This document shows positions 17,152-25,914 of a stretch of DNA of 64,000 bases, in pieces. The position numbers were made by a program, and so were the translations under genes. Position 1 is the stretch's first letter. Each line of letters opens with the position of its first letter. The notes beneath the pieces are model-generated. The model made no database searches. It saw nothing but the letters and a program-made list of their open reading frames with translations, and was not told the origin of the DNA. This DNA is from Phycisphaerales bacterium (lineage in GTDB: Bacteria > Planctomycetota > Phycisphaerae > Phycisphaerales > UBA1924). The stretch lies in contig CP064987.1 in NCBI GenBank assembly GCA_016699835.1, positions 1,612,001-1,676,000 on the forward strand, given 5' to 3'.

Positions 17152-17184
17152 GCGGGCACATGCGAGAGATATTCAAATCCATGA

Positions 17185-17220
17185 GAACCCCGCCGCGATC
17201 GGCGGGGTTCTTTGTTTTCT
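17185..17220 (+). terminator. Rho-independent terminator after the dockerin gene
   Basis: GAACCCCGCC (17185-17194) pairs perfectly with GGCGGGGTTC (17201-17210) around a 6-base loop, followed by TTTGTTTT. Confidence 0.9.
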
Positions 17221-17229
17221 GCCGGTCGC

Positions 17230-17880
17230 TCAGTCGCCGTGCCTCTGGCGGAGTTTGGGGCTGAGGCGGGCGGTGAGGTGGGCGCGTTCGAGGGCGTCGA
17301 GCCAGTCCTGGAGGGTGGCGATCTCGTCGTTGGCGGCGTTGATCGAGGTCTTGGCGGTCGAAGCCGAGGGAAGGTCGCAGGCGGCGCCGGCGGCCGTGGC
17401 GCCGAGTTGCGTTCTCGCCTTGGCGCGGAGGCGGCTTAGGGTCTGGTCGCCCATGAGGACGAGGAAGTCGAAGTCTTCATTGAGGAACAGGACGGTGGGG
17501 ACGCGCAGGCCGCCGCAGATCTTCACGCGCTCGGCGAGGGCTTGATTGTCTCCGGGGGGGGCGTCGCGGTCGAGGATGCGGAGAGAGACGAGATTTGAAG
17601 GGGCGGCTTTGGCGAGGGCGTCGAGCATGGGGACCTGGGCCGAGCAGTCGCCGCACCAGGAGCCGCTGAGGACGAGGATGTTCAGGTGGCGTGTGAAGGA
17701 CTGGAGGAGGGCGAGTTGGGCTGGCGTGAGCGTCAGGCGATCACGCACGGCGGTCCAGGCGGATTGCTCGTGGGGCTTGGCGGAGGAGACGTAGGCGTCG
17801 TAGGGCTTGGCCTGATCGAAGAACGTGCGGAGGTCGGCGGCGGCGGGGATGTCGGGGGAGGTGATATGGGTGTGTGGCAT
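17230..17880 (-). CDS. Thioredoxin-fold protein with CGDC motif
   Basis: 216 aa. The core is a thioredoxin-like fold: ILVLSGSWCGDCSAQVPMLD carries the W-C-x-x-C redox motif, and GLRVPTVLFLNEDFDFLVLM supplies the cis-Pro loop. The N-terminal 60 residues (TFFDQAKPYDAYVSSA...) form a helical extension. No signal peptide from the ATG at 17880, so it acts in the cytoplasm. The C-terminal tail is long and helical. The family is often annotated as 'thioredoxin family protein' with unknown substrates. The frame continues upstream to 18183, but the upstream part is low in family signal and holds palindrome P2. Confidence 0.82.
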   Translation of the reverse strand: MPHTHITSPDIPAAADLRTFFDQAKPYDAYVSSAKPHEQSAWTAVRDRLTLTPAQLALLQSFTRHLNILVLSGSWCGDCSAQVPMLDALAKAAPSNLVSLRILDRDAPPGDNQALAERVKICGGLRVPTVLFLNEDFDFLVLMGDQTLSRLRAKARTQLGATAAGAACDLPSASTAKTSINAANDEIATLQDWLDALERAHLTARLSPKLRQRHGD

Positions 17881-17965
17881 GGGGATGAGCGTGGTGGGGT
17901 GATGGTCGATTGTGGCGTGTTGGGGGATTTTCTGCGCGAGACTGGAGCGTTGGTAGGAGAAGAAG

Positions 17966-17984
17966 CCCCACGCGGAGCGTGGGG
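17966..17984. repeat. Palindromic repeat P2, copy b
   Basis: CCCCACGCGGAGCGTGGGG: perfect 8-bp arms, followed by GGTACGC. Differs from the copy at 10697 by a compensatory T-A to A-T pair. Confidence 0.65.
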
Positions 17985-18076
17985 GTACGCGGGAGGGGAT
18001 CTCGGCATTGTTCGATGCCGGGGGGCGCGGTTCGATTCGGTGGATACACCGTGCCGATCGTCGATTCTCCCGAGTC

Positions 18077-18113
18077 GATGGCTCAGAACAGCCATCGTCT
18101 CGGGGCACCCGGC
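18077..18113. repeat. Dispersed palindromic repeat P3, copy B
   Basis: Stem GATGGCT / AGCCATC around CAGAAC, followed by GTCTCGGGGCACCCGGC. It is nearly identical to the copy at 36136-36172 (differences only in the loop and one base after the stem). It stands just upstream of the site-2 protease gene. Confidence 0.7.
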
Positions 18114-18155
18114 GGCCATCGAACGCGGCGGGTCGTCCGCTCGTAGCATGACCAC

Positions 18156-19364
18156 GTGAAGGGATCACTGCGACTGGGCACATTCTTCGGGATTGGCGTG
18201 CACGTCCATTGGACGTTCTCGCTCCTGCTGATGTTTGTCGCGTGGCGGGCGTGGCAGGCGGGCGGGGATGCCGCGGCGATCGGCGTCAGCGTCGTCTTTG
18301 TTCTGGCGATCTTCGCCTGCGTCGTGATGCACGAGTATGGGCACGCGCTGACGGCGCGGCGATATGGGATCGGGACCAAGGACATCACGCTGTTGCCCAT
18401 TGGCGGCGTGGCGCGGCTGGAGCGGATGCCCGAGGAGCCGAAACAGGAACTCGTCGTCGCGGTGATGGGGCCGATGGTGAACGTCGTGATCGCGGCGTTG
18501 ATCTTCGGCGTGATGCTGGGGACGGGGACGTTTCCGGGAGGCCATGAGATCCAGGAGATGGGGCGGCAGGGGGTGGAGTCGATGGGCGCGCTCGACGCGC
18601 GGATGTTCTTCCTGAACCTCGCGGGCGTCAACGTCTTTCTGGTGCTCTTCAACATGATCCCCGCGTTCCCGATGGATGGCGGGCGCGTCTTGCGGGCGCT
18701 GCTGTCGATGGCGATGGACTCCGTGCGGGCGACGCGGGCGGCGGCGAATGTGGGGAAGGTGCTGGCCGTGGGGTTCGCGCTGCTGGGGCTGTGGGGCAAT
18801 CCGTTCCTGATCTTCATCGGGATCTTCGTGTGGATCAGCGCCGAGGCCGAGGCGCGGCAGCGCGAGCAGGGGTCGGCGCTGCGTGGGACGCTCGTAGGCG
18901 ACGCGATGGTGCGGCAGTTCGTCGCGCTCGACGAGAATGACTCGCTCCAGTGGGCGATCGAGCGGCTGCTGGAGGGGGCGCAGACGGACTTTCCGGTGAT
19001 GAAGACGGAGATGGTCAACGGCGAGCGTGTGGCGAGTGGGACGACGGGCGGCATCGTGGGCGTGCTGACGAGGCATGACCTGTTGCACGCGATCGCGCGG
19101 CATGTCGACGTGCACGCGGCGGGGGGCGTGGGGACGCTGACGCGAAAGGTGCCCGTGGTCCGCGCGGGGGCGCGGCTGGAGCCGGCCGTCCGGAGCATGC
19201 AGGAGGCGGGGACGTCGGTGGCGCCGGTGGTGGACGAGTCGGGACGGCTGGTTGGATTGCTGACGATGGAGAATCTGGCGGAGTTTGTGATGGTGCGGCA
19301 GGCGATGGGGCCGGGGGGAGGAGGGGGCGTGGGGGGCGTGGGTGCGGGCCGCGCTCTACACTGA
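18156..19364 (+). CDS. Site-2 protease (M50) with CBS domains
   Basis: 402-aa polytopic zinc metalloprotease of the SpoIVFB/S2P group. The active-site HEYGH lies in the membrane segment FACVVMHEYGHALTARRYG, and the second zinc-ligand motif is FNMIPAFPMDGGRVLRAL. IGGVARLERMPEEPKQEL is a hallmark. The C-terminal 150 residues hold a CBS pair (VGDAMVRQFVALDENDSL... VVDESGRLVGLLTMENL), which may sense adenine nucleotides. S2Ps cut transmembrane anti-sigma factors or signal peptides. A GTG start is assumed; the N-terminus LGTFFGIGVHVHWTF is typical. A run of Gly residues occupies the C-terminal tail. Its substrate is not evident in the window. Confidence 0.9.
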   Translation: MKGSLRLGTFFGIGVHVHWTFSLLLMFVAWRAWQAGGDAAAIGVSVVFVLAIFACVVMHEYGHALTARRYGIGTKDITLLPIGGVARLERMPEEPKQELVVAVMGPMVNVVIAALIFGVMLGTGTFPGGHEIQEMGRQGVESMGALDARMFFLNLAGVNVFLVLFNMIPAFPMDGGRVLRALLSMAMDSVRATRAAANVGKVLAVGFALLGLWGNPFLIFIGIFVWISAEAEARQREQGSALRGTLVGDAMVRQFVALDENDSLQWAIERLLEGAQTDFPVMKTEMVNGERVASGTTGGIVGVLTRHDLLHAIARHVDVHAAGGVGTLTRKVPVVRAGARLEPAVRSMQEAGTSVAPVVDESGRLVGLLTMENLAEFVMVRQAMGPGGGGGVGGVGAGRALH

Positions 19365-19367
19365 GGT

Positions 19368-20654
19368 ATGGCCAGCATCGTCTTTTACTTCCAGGTGCAC
19401 CAGCCGTATCGCCTCCGCCGCTACAGCGTCTTCGATCAGGACCCGTTCTACTTTGATGACGCGAAGAACGCGGAGATCCTGCGGAAGGTGGCGGACAAGT
19501 GCTATCGCCCGACGACGCGGCTGATCCTCGACCTGGTGAAGCGTCACAAGGGGAACTTCCGCGTCTCGTACGCGATCACGGGGACGGTGCTGGACCAACT
19601 CGAGGCGTGGGCGCCGGACGTGATTGACACGTTCAAGGAACTGGGCGACACGGGATGCTGCGAGTTTGTGGGGGAGACGTACTTCCACTCGCTGAGTTTC
19701 CTGTACTCGCGTGAGGAGTTCGTCGAGCAGGTGGACATGCACACGCGGAAGATCCAGAGCCTGTTCGGGCAGACGCCGCGGGTCTTCCGGAACACGGAAC
19801 TGATCTACAACAACGAACTGGCGCACTTCCTCGCGGGTCTGAAGGACAAGGATGGCAACCCGCGGTTCCATGGCGCCTTGTGCGAGGGGACGGACTTCCA
19901 CCTCGGGTATCGCTCGCCGAACTATGTGTACCAGCCGCCGGGCAAGCCCGTGGGGCGTGACGGCAGGGCGTTCGGGCTGCTCCTGAAGAACTATCGCCTG
20001 TCGGACGACATCGCCTTCCGCTTCAGCAATCGCGGGTGGGCGGAGTGGCCTTTGACGACGGAGAAGTTCGCGGGGTGGGTGAACCAGATCAATGGCAACG
20101 GGTATCTGTGCAACCTGTTCATGGACTATGAGACATTCGGCGAGCACCAGTGGGCCGACACGGGGATCTTTGAGTTCCTGAGCGCCCTTCCCGAGAAGAT
20201 CTTCGACGTGAACAACGGCGAGAACCACTTCATCACGCCGAGCATGGCGTTCAAGGAGTTCTCGCCCGTCGGCGAGTACGACGTGCACAACTTCATCTCG
20301 TGGGCGGACACGGAGCGCGATCTGACGGCATGGCGCGGGAACGCGATGCAGAATAACGCCCTCGACGAGACGTACCGCCTGGAGAAGTCGATCAAGGATC
20401 GGTGGAACGCAGCGTGCATCGGCGGCGACGAGCGCGAGAAGACCCACGCGGGGCACCTGCTCCACGACTGGCGGAAACTCACGACGAGCGACCACTTCTA
20501 CTACATGTGCACGAAGTACTTCGCGGATGGCGACGTGCACAAGTATTTCAACCCGTACGACTCGCCCTATGACTCGTACATCAACTTCATGAACGTGCTG
20601 GACAACGTTCGGACGCGGATCTCACGCGTGCCGCAGGGCGTGGGCGCCCACTAA
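19368..20654 (+). CDS. Glycoside hydrolase family 57 (alpha-amylase-like)
   Basis: 428 aa. Begins SIVFYFQVHQPYRLRRYSVF, the GH57 region I (H-Q-P). CCEFVGETYFHSLSFLYS is the family block 'E-x-x-E-T-x-x-H-S'. NTELIYNNELAHFLAGLKDK, LLKNYRLSDDIAFRF, and FMDYETFGEHQWADTGIFEFL with its conserved acidic residues follow; GH57 uses a Glu nucleophile and an Asp acid/base, which fall in these blocks. The substrate is probably a storage alpha-1,4-glucan in the cytoplasm, since there is no signal peptide. It starts 4 bases after the site-2 protease stop, so the two are co-transcribed. No glycogen synthesis gene is in the window. Confidence 0.9.
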   Translation: MASIVFYFQVHQPYRLRRYSVFDQDPFYFDDAKNAEILRKVADKCYRPTTRLILDLVKRHKGNFRVSYAITGTVLDQLEAWAPDVIDTFKELGDTGCCEFVGETYFHSLSFLYSREEFVEQVDMHTRKIQSLFGQTPRVFRNTELIYNNELAHFLAGLKDKDGNPRFHGALCEGTDFHLGYRSPNYVYQPPGKPVGRDGRAFGLLLKNYRLSDDIAFRFSNRGWAEWPLTTEKFAGWVNQINGNGYLCNLFMDYETFGEHQWADTGIFEFLSALPEKIFDVNNGENHFITPSMAFKEFSPVGEYDVHNFISWADTERDLTAWRGNAMQNNALDETYRLEKSIKDRWNAACIGGDEREKTHAGHLLHDWRKLTTSDHFYYMCTKYFADGDVHKYFNPYDSPYDSYINFMNVLDNVRTRISRVPQGVGAH

Positions 20655-20663
20655 AGTTCGCAC

Positions 20664-22322
20664 ATGTCGAGCGAAGGACTGAGCGTGGGGGGCGTTGCCG
20701 AGGGGCCGCTTGGCGTCTCCTCCGATCGTTGGGCGACGAGGACGGCGGTCCTCATTGTTGGAGCGACGATCTGGCGTCTGGTGTGGCTCTGGTTCTCGCC
20801 GTATTCGCTGGCCGAGGACGAGGCGTGGTACTGGTTGTGGTCGAGGCACCTTGATTGGTGCTACACGACCAAGGGCCCGGGGATCGCGTGGGCGATCTGG
20901 CTCTCGACGCATCTGTTTGGGGACACGGCGTTCGGCGTGCGTTTCCTGGCGCCGATCTTCATGTCGCTGTCGGCGTGGTTCGCGGCGGGGCTGACGATCG
21001 ATCTGACGAGGAGCCGACGCGCGGGATTCTGGGCGGCAATGGTGATGCTGCTCTCGCCGGCGTTCCAGGTGCTGTCGATGGTGATGACGATCGATCCGCC
21101 GCTGGTGGCGTGCTGGATGGGGGCGTGCTGGTCGGGGTGGCGGGCGACGCGTGGGCTGTGCCGTGGCGCATGGCTGGCGTTGGGTGCGGCGGTCGCGATC
21201 GGGTCGCTCTTCAAACTCACGATGCTCCTGGTGATTCCGGGGATCGCGGCGTGCGCATGGATGTGGCGTCACGAGCCGTCACGCGTGGTCGCGGGGCGTG
21301 CCTCGCCGGGGCGAGAGGGGCAGTCGGTGCTGTGGCCTCTGGCGAGCGTCGTGGTTGCGTTGTTGGGCTTGATGCCGATGGTGATCTGGAACGCGCGCGA
21401 GGGGTGGCCGACGGTGCACCACCTGCTCGAACACCTGCACCAGCCATCGCCCACGGGTGGAAAATCGTCATTCACGCCGCAATGGCTGCTCGAGTATGTG
21501 GGCATCCAGATCGCCATCTCGCTGGTGCCGCTGGGAATGATCGTGGCGGGATGGGGTGCGCTCCGGGATCGATCGCGAGAGGCGTGGCGTTACGTGCTGT
21601 GGAGCGTGCTTCCGCTGCTGCTGGGGTACGTTCCGGTGGCCCTGGTGACGAAGACGCAGGGGAACTGGACGATCGCGGCCCACGCGACACTTGCCGTGAT
21701 GGCGGGAGTGTGCGAGTTGGGGGAGAGGACCGGGCGTCGTGCGGAGATGGCCAGACGCGGCGTACGGATTCTTCTCGGCGTGGGGCTTGTGGTGGGCGTG
21801 CTTTTGCCTCGGATGGATGTAGTTGCCTTGGGTGTGGATCGTGTTCGTGAGGCGCTTGGAAACTCGGCACCTTCCTGGCTGCTCATTCCGATCCATCGGG
21901 TGATGGGGGCGGATCGGATGGGGGTGGACGCGGGTCGCCGACTGGAGAAGTTGCGGGGAGAAACCTCGCAGGAGCCGTTCCTCCTGATCGATCACTATGG
22001 TGAGGCGTCGCTGCTGGAGTTCTCGATCGCGGGGCATCCACGAACGTATTGTTCATCGGCGTACACGGGAGGGCGCGAGACGCAGTTCGACCATTGGGCG
22101 GACCGTGATCTGGCCCGAGTGGAGAGCGAGTTGCTGGGCAGGCCGGCGTTGATCGTCGGGAACGGGTACGAGGGCTCGACGTTGGGCGGCGCGTGGATTG
22201 CCGCGTTTGATCGGGCCGAACCGGTGGGCACCCTCGATGGTGATGGCAAGGGCAGGCCCGTGTTCATTGGATATGGATATCGCGGTATGCGAGCGTTGCA
22301 GAAGGGAACCACTGGCGAGTGA
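20664..22322 (+). CDS. ArnT/PMT-like glycosyltransferase family 39 membrane protein
   Basis: 552 aa with about 10 hydrophobic segments. LWFSPYSLAEDEAWYWLWSR carries the acidic pair (E-D-E-A) of undecaprenyl-phosphate-sugar transferases in the first periplasmic loop. HLDWCYTTKGPGIAWAI is typical of the 'DxGYxxKPP' block. The C-terminal 150 residues are a soluble periplasmic domain. Such enzymes move a sugar from a polyprenyl phosphate carrier to lipid A or a protein. It lies 9 bases after the GH57 gene, and its stop overlaps the PAP2 start (GTGA). A role in envelope decoration is likely; the acceptor is unknown. Confidence 0.86.
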   Translation: MSSEGLSVGGVAEGPLGVSSDRWATRTAVLIVGATIWRLVWLWFSPYSLAEDEAWYWLWSRHLDWCYTTKGPGIAWAIWLSTHLFGDTAFGVRFLAPIFMSLSAWFAAGLTIDLTRSRRAGFWAAMVMLLSPAFQVLSMVMTIDPPLVACWMGACWSGWRATRGLCRGAWLALGAAVAIGSLFKLTMLLVIPGIAACAWMWRHEPSRVVAGRASPGREGQSVLWPLASVVVALLGLMPMVIWNAREGWPTVHHLLEHLHQPSPTGGKSSFTPQWLLEYVGIQIAISLVPLGMIVAGWGALRDRSREAWRYVLWSVLPLLLGYVPVALVTKTQGNWTIAAHATLAVMAGVCELGERTGRRAEMARRGVRILLGVGLVVGVLLPRMDVVALGVDRVREALGNSAPSWLLIPIHRVMGADRMGVDAGRRLEKLRGETSQEPFLLIDHYGEASLLEFSIAGHPRTYCSSAYTGGRETQFDHWADRDLARVESELLGRPALIVGNGYEGSTLGGAWIAAFDRAEPVGTLDGDGKGRPVFIGYGYRGMRALQKGTTGE

Positions 22323-23098
22323 TCGATGCTGAGGTCATCTCGAAGCCCGGAGTCTCACTCCCGAGCGGAGATGGACAAAGTCGGCGTGTTCGTGCACTCA
22401 CGCGAGCGATGGTGCTGTGCGTGGGACTGTTGATTGTCACGATTCTCGATCGGCCGATCTATCTTGCGTTGGGGGACGAGTTCTCGGAGGGCGTGAAGGG
22501 ACACAGCGTGTATCAGGCGCTGCGCTCGGTGGGGTGGCTCCCGGCGTGGATCGTGCCGGCGGTGGCGCTGATGCTGGTTGATCGGCGTCGGGGGGTTTCC
22601 GGTATTGCTTCTTCGATCGCTCGTCGGTGGTGGGATCGTGGGCTGTTGTTGCTGGCGGGCACGTTTTTCTCGGGACTTGTGGCCGAGGGGTTGAAGTTGC
22701 TCCATCTTCGAGATCGTCCGCTCGATGGGGGGTTGTATGAATGGGAAGGCCCGTGGATGGCGGACGCGCATCCGGCGGGGCTGCCTTCGAGCCATATGGC
22801 CGTAGCGATGGGCGGGGCTCTGGTGCTCGCACGGCTCTTCCCCGAGATGCGATGGTTGCTGTTCGGGTTGGCGGTGGGGTGTGGGGCCACCCGGGTGGCG
22901 TCTCGGGCGCACTTCGCGTCGGATGTGTATGCGGGAGCGCTGGTCGCGTGGGGAATGGTGGTGGTTGTGGGGCGTGTCCATGCGTGGCGTTTGGCCCGAA
23001 CGGGAGCGCGTGAGGAAAGGGGCGGCGTGAAGGCCTCACGGCATGGCCCCGAGAAGGGCGATACGCTGACGCTCGAGAAGACCTCGCGCGTGGCATGA
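22319..23098 (+). CDS. PAP2-family membrane phosphatase
   Basis: 259 aa with about 5 transmembrane segments. The three phosphatase signatures are present: KLLHLRDRP (K-x6-RP), LPSSHMAVAMGGA (PS-x-H; here S-S-H), and SRAHFASDVYAGALVAWG (SR-x5-H-x3-D). The family removes phosphate from lipid pyrophosphates such as undecaprenyl-PP, or modifies lipid A. The start overlaps the glycosyltransferase stop and the stop overlaps the lptF start (ATGA), so the three form a tight operon for envelope lipid carriers and LPS. Confidence 0.88.
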   Translation: MIDAEVISKPGVSLPSGDGQSRRVRALTRAMVLCVGLLIVTILDRPIYLALGDEFSEGVKGHSVYQALRSVGWLPAWIVPAVALMLVDRRRGVSGIASSIARRWWDRGLLLLAGTFFSGLVAEGLKLLHLRDRPLDGGLYEWEGPWMADAHPAGLPSSHMAVAMGGALVLARLFPEMRWLLFGLAVGCGATRVASRAHFASDVYAGALVAWGMVVVVGRVHAWRLARTGAREERGGVKASRHGPEKGDTLTLEKTSRVA

Positions 23099-24249
23099 AC
23101 ACCCTCGACCGGTACATCGCCAAGTCCTATCTCGTCAACGTCCTGGCGTTGCTGGTGATCCTGTACGCGCTCATCCTCGCGACGGACTACTCACTGAACT
23201 TCGACGAGTACATCCGGCAGGCGGCGGAGCGTGACGTGGCCGGGGGGGCGTCGTTCCTTCGGCGGGCGACGCTCTCGCTCATGCTGCTCATCAACCTGTG
23301 GTGGCCTCGCCTGTTCCAATACTACAACTACCTCCTTGGGATGGTGCTGATCGGGGGGATGGGGTTCACGCTGGGGCAGATGGTGCGCCACCGCGAGGTC
23401 GTGGCATGCCTGGCCGGGGGGATCGGGTTGCACCGGATCGCGCGACCGATCCTGATCGTGGCGGCGGGATTCGTCGTGCTGCAGGGGGTGAATCGCGAGT
23501 TTGTGGTGCCCCGGCTTGCGGAGTTGCTGACGCGTGAGAAATGGGACGCGGGGACGTCGGGGATCCGGGCGGAGTCGCTCCCGCTGACCGAGGACGCCGC
23601 GGGGCGGTGCTATTACGCGAAGGCCTTTGATGCGGGCTCGGGCGAGATGTCCGGCGTGTGGATCCGTGAGCGCGATGAGAAGGGGCTTCCGACGAGGAAG
23701 ATCTCGGCCGCCATGGCGACGTACGACGCGCAGGCCGAAGGTTGGAGACTGACCGAGGGGCTGGCGGAGGTCCGCGAGGGCGACAGCGTGCGGTTCGAGC
23801 CGGTCGAGTTTGTCAAGACCGAACTGAATCCGACGACGTTGAAAGTCCGCCGATTCTCAAGTTATGGCAACAACCTTTCGACGGCCGAGTTGTCGCAGTT
23901 GATCGACAAGACCGAGGCGGAGGTCGATGCAAGGCCCGATGGCGAGCGTCGCGTCGCGGAAGGACGGCTGCTCGATCGTCTGGTGCGTCTGCGTGTGGCA
24001 CGATGGACGATTCTGGCCTGCACCATGCTCGCGATCGTGGTCTGCCTGCCGTTCTTCTTGCGGAAAATCCCCGGAGACATGCTGGCGCGGTCCGTGATGT
24101 GTGCGCCCGTGGCGCTCGCTGCAGTGTTGGGATCCACGCTCTTGAGCACGGCGGCGATCCCGGGCCTCCCGCCGACGCTCTCGGCGCTCATCCCCGCGCT
24201 CATCCTGCTCCCCCTGGCGATCGCGGCGATTTCCAGCATCCGTTCGTGA
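23095..24249 (+). CDS. lptF: LptF/LptG family permease
   Basis: 384 aa. MNTLDRYIAKSYLVNVLALLVILYALI is the typical LptF/G N-terminus (YgjP/YjgQ fold). Six transmembrane segments: three N-terminal, a periplasmic beta-jellyroll at about 130-270, and three C-terminal (WTILACTMLAIVVCLPFFLR, then two more). It forms the LPS-extracting channel with LptG and is driven by LptB. Its length is normal. The PAP2 stop overlaps its ATG by 4 bp. The lptG-like gene is on the other strand at 26.8-28.5 kb. Naming it lptF rather than lptG follows the usual length and is uncertain. Confidence 0.85.
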   Translation: MNTLDRYIAKSYLVNVLALLVILYALILATDYSLNFDEYIRQAAERDVAGGASFLRRATLSLMLLINLWWPRLFQYYNYLLGMVLIGGMGFTLGQMVRHREVVACLAGGIGLHRIARPILIVAAGFVVLQGVNREFVVPRLAELLTREKWDAGTSGIRAESLPLTEDAAGRCYYAKAFDAGSGEMSGVWIRERDEKGLPTRKISAAMATYDAQAEGWRLTEGLAEVREGDSVRFEPVEFVKTELNPTTLKVRRFSSYGNNLSTAELSQLIDKTEAEVDARPDGERRVAEGRLLDRLVRLRVARWTILACTMLAIVVCLPFFLRKIPGDMLARSVMCAPVALAAVLGSTLLSTAAIPGLPPTLSALIPALILLPLAIAAISSIRS

Positions 24250-24309
24250 TCCGGGGGCGGATGGTGCAGTGGCTTGAGCACTCGGCGTGGTTGTCTGGTG
24301 GAGGTGCGT

Positions 24310-25383
24310 ATGCGTTCGCCCAAGTTCACGTGCGTTCGAGAGAGGGCGTCTCTTTGCGTTGGGTGGGTGCTCCTGAGCATGTTCGCGAGCATGGCGATCT
24401 ATGGCCTTGAGGGATGCGCGGCTCGGACAACCATGGATGACTGTCCGTTTGCCACCAACCACGGGAACGATCGGACATGGATCCGCGCCTCGAACCGTGA
24501 CGGCGACGATCACTCCATCGTGAGCGACCAGGACATCGCGGCACGCCTGGAGGTCGAGGGTGGCGAACTGATCGATGCGAAACTGGCGAAACCCTCCGAG
24601 GAACTGGCGGCAGGGTTGGGGCGTGCGCACGCCGATCTCCCGCCGGATAGTGTGATGACGCGGGTAGGCGGGTCGCCGATGGATCTACCCACGCTCTATC
24701 GAATGGCGTGCGAGGGCGTGCTGGTCGTCGCGTCGATCTATCAGTGCGACAGTTGCGACCAGTGGCACACCGCGGGCGGCGCGACGGCATTCGTGCTCTC
24801 TCGCGACGGATTGTGCGTCACCAATCACCACGTCCTGGCCGAGCATGAACACGAGCACACGCTCTATCCATTCGTGATGGCCCACGATGGGACGGTCTTC
24901 TCGATCGAGAAAATCCTCGCATCCAACGAGGAGGACGACGTGGCGATCTTCCGGCTGGGTGCCGGGCAGCGTGACGGACGATCGATCGCGATCGACGAGG
25001 CACGCCTCACACCGATCCCCTTGGTGGAGGGTTCGCCAGTGGGAACGCCGATCGCGCTGATCGCCCACCCGGATCGGCTCTTCTACACGATGACGAGCGG
25101 GATCATCTCGCGGCGCATCACCAACGAGTCGATTATGCCGGGCCAGGCGCGAACGGACGAGGTGAGCGTGACGTGCGATTATGCCGTGGGCTCGAGCGGG
25201 GGGCCGATCCTGGACGATCGCGGGCGGGCCGTGGGCATGGTGATGGCGACGCACACGATCTTTGCTGGCAAGGGTCGGTCTCGCGAGCCGCAGATGGTCG
25301 TTCGGAAGTGCGTCCCGGCGGAGCGGATCCTGGACGTGATCTCGAAAGAGGGGCGTGTCGAGGGACGTGGCATCGTGCCGTAG
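24310..25383 (+). CDS. Exported trypsin-like serine protease (lipoprotein)
   Basis: 357 aa. ATG 24310 has GGAGG five bases upstream. The N-terminus ends in FASMAIYGLEGCAA, a lipobox with Cys about residue 36. The chymotrypsin-fold triad is His in LCVTNHHVLAEH, Asp in EEDDVAIFRL and Ser in YAVGSSGGPILDDRG. Intervening strands (TAFVLSRDGLCVTN) fit the HtrA/trypsin_2 type without a PDZ domain. Between the lipid anchor and the catalytic core there is a helical region that includes CDSCDQWH, with two Cys. It probably acts at the periplasmic or outer face of a membrane as a processing or quality-control protease. Confidence 0.86.
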   Translation: MRSPKFTCVRERASLCVGWVLLSMFASMAIYGLEGCAARTTMDDCPFATNHGNDRTWIRASNRDGDDHSIVSDQDIAARLEVEGGELIDAKLAKPSEELAAGLGRAHADLPPDSVMTRVGGSPMDLPTLYRMACEGVLVVASIYQCDSCDQWHTAGGATAFVLSRDGLCVTNHHVLAEHEHEHTLYPFVMAHDGTVFSIEKILASNEEDDVAIFRLGAGQRDGRSIAIDEARLTPIPLVEGSPVGTPIALIAHPDRLFYTMTSGIISRRITNESIMPGQARTDEVSVTCDYAVGSSGGPILDDRGRAVGMVMATHTIFAGKGRSREPQMVVRKCVPAERILDVISKEGRVEGRGIVP

Positions 25384-25488
25384 GCGTGGACGGGTGCGGA
25401 TCGGTCGCACACGATCCGACGTGTCGAATGAAATCGACGTGGCCAGGCCCCCAACAATGGGTACGCTTTGTCTTTGGGAGCCCGCGCC

Positions 25489-25896
25489 ATGAATCCGCCC
25501 GGCACTCCATATACCGACCCCGCGACGCCGCCGCCGCTCCCGAGCACGGAGGCGTGGGAGCGCACGTACGCGACGTTCCAGCACCTGACGCTCTTGCTGG
25601 TCTTCGCGGTGATTCCCGTTGTGCCCGCGCTGGCGATGTGGCTCATCAAGCGGGAGCAATCGCACTACATCGATGACCATGGCAAGGAGACTGTTAACTT
25701 CCAGTTGTCGCTTCTGATCTACACGGCAGCGGGCTGGATACTGACGGCGGTCACCTGCGGGATCGCCTTCCCGATCTCGATCCTGATCACGATCGCCTGC
25801 TATGCGCTGGGGATCGTCGGGATGATCATGGGCGCGGTCGCGGCGAACAACGGGCGGTATTTCCGGTATCCGATGACGCTGCGAGTTGTGAGTTGA
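25489..25896 (+). CDS. DUF4870-like small membrane protein
   Basis: 135 aa: a Pro-rich N-terminus (MNPPGTPYTDPATPPPLPST), then two or three transmembrane helices (LTLLLVFAVIPVVPALAMWLI; LSLLIYTAAGWILTAVTCGI; SILITIACYALGIVGMIMG). The cytoplasmic loop KREQSHYIDDHGKETVNFQLS is the hallmark of the DUF4870/Tic20-like family (K-x-D-S-x-F-V-D-x-H-G-K-E-A-x-N-F). Function unknown; found in envelope operons of many phyla. Confidence 0.85.
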   Translation: MNPPGTPYTDPATPPPLPSTEAWERTYATFQHLTLLLVFAVIPVVPALAMWLIKREQSHYIDDHGKETVNFQLSLLIYTAAGWILTAVTCGIAFPISILITIACYALGIVGMIMGAVAANNGRYFRYPMTLRVVS

Positions 25897-25914
25897 ATCG
25901 ATCTTGAGCGGCGC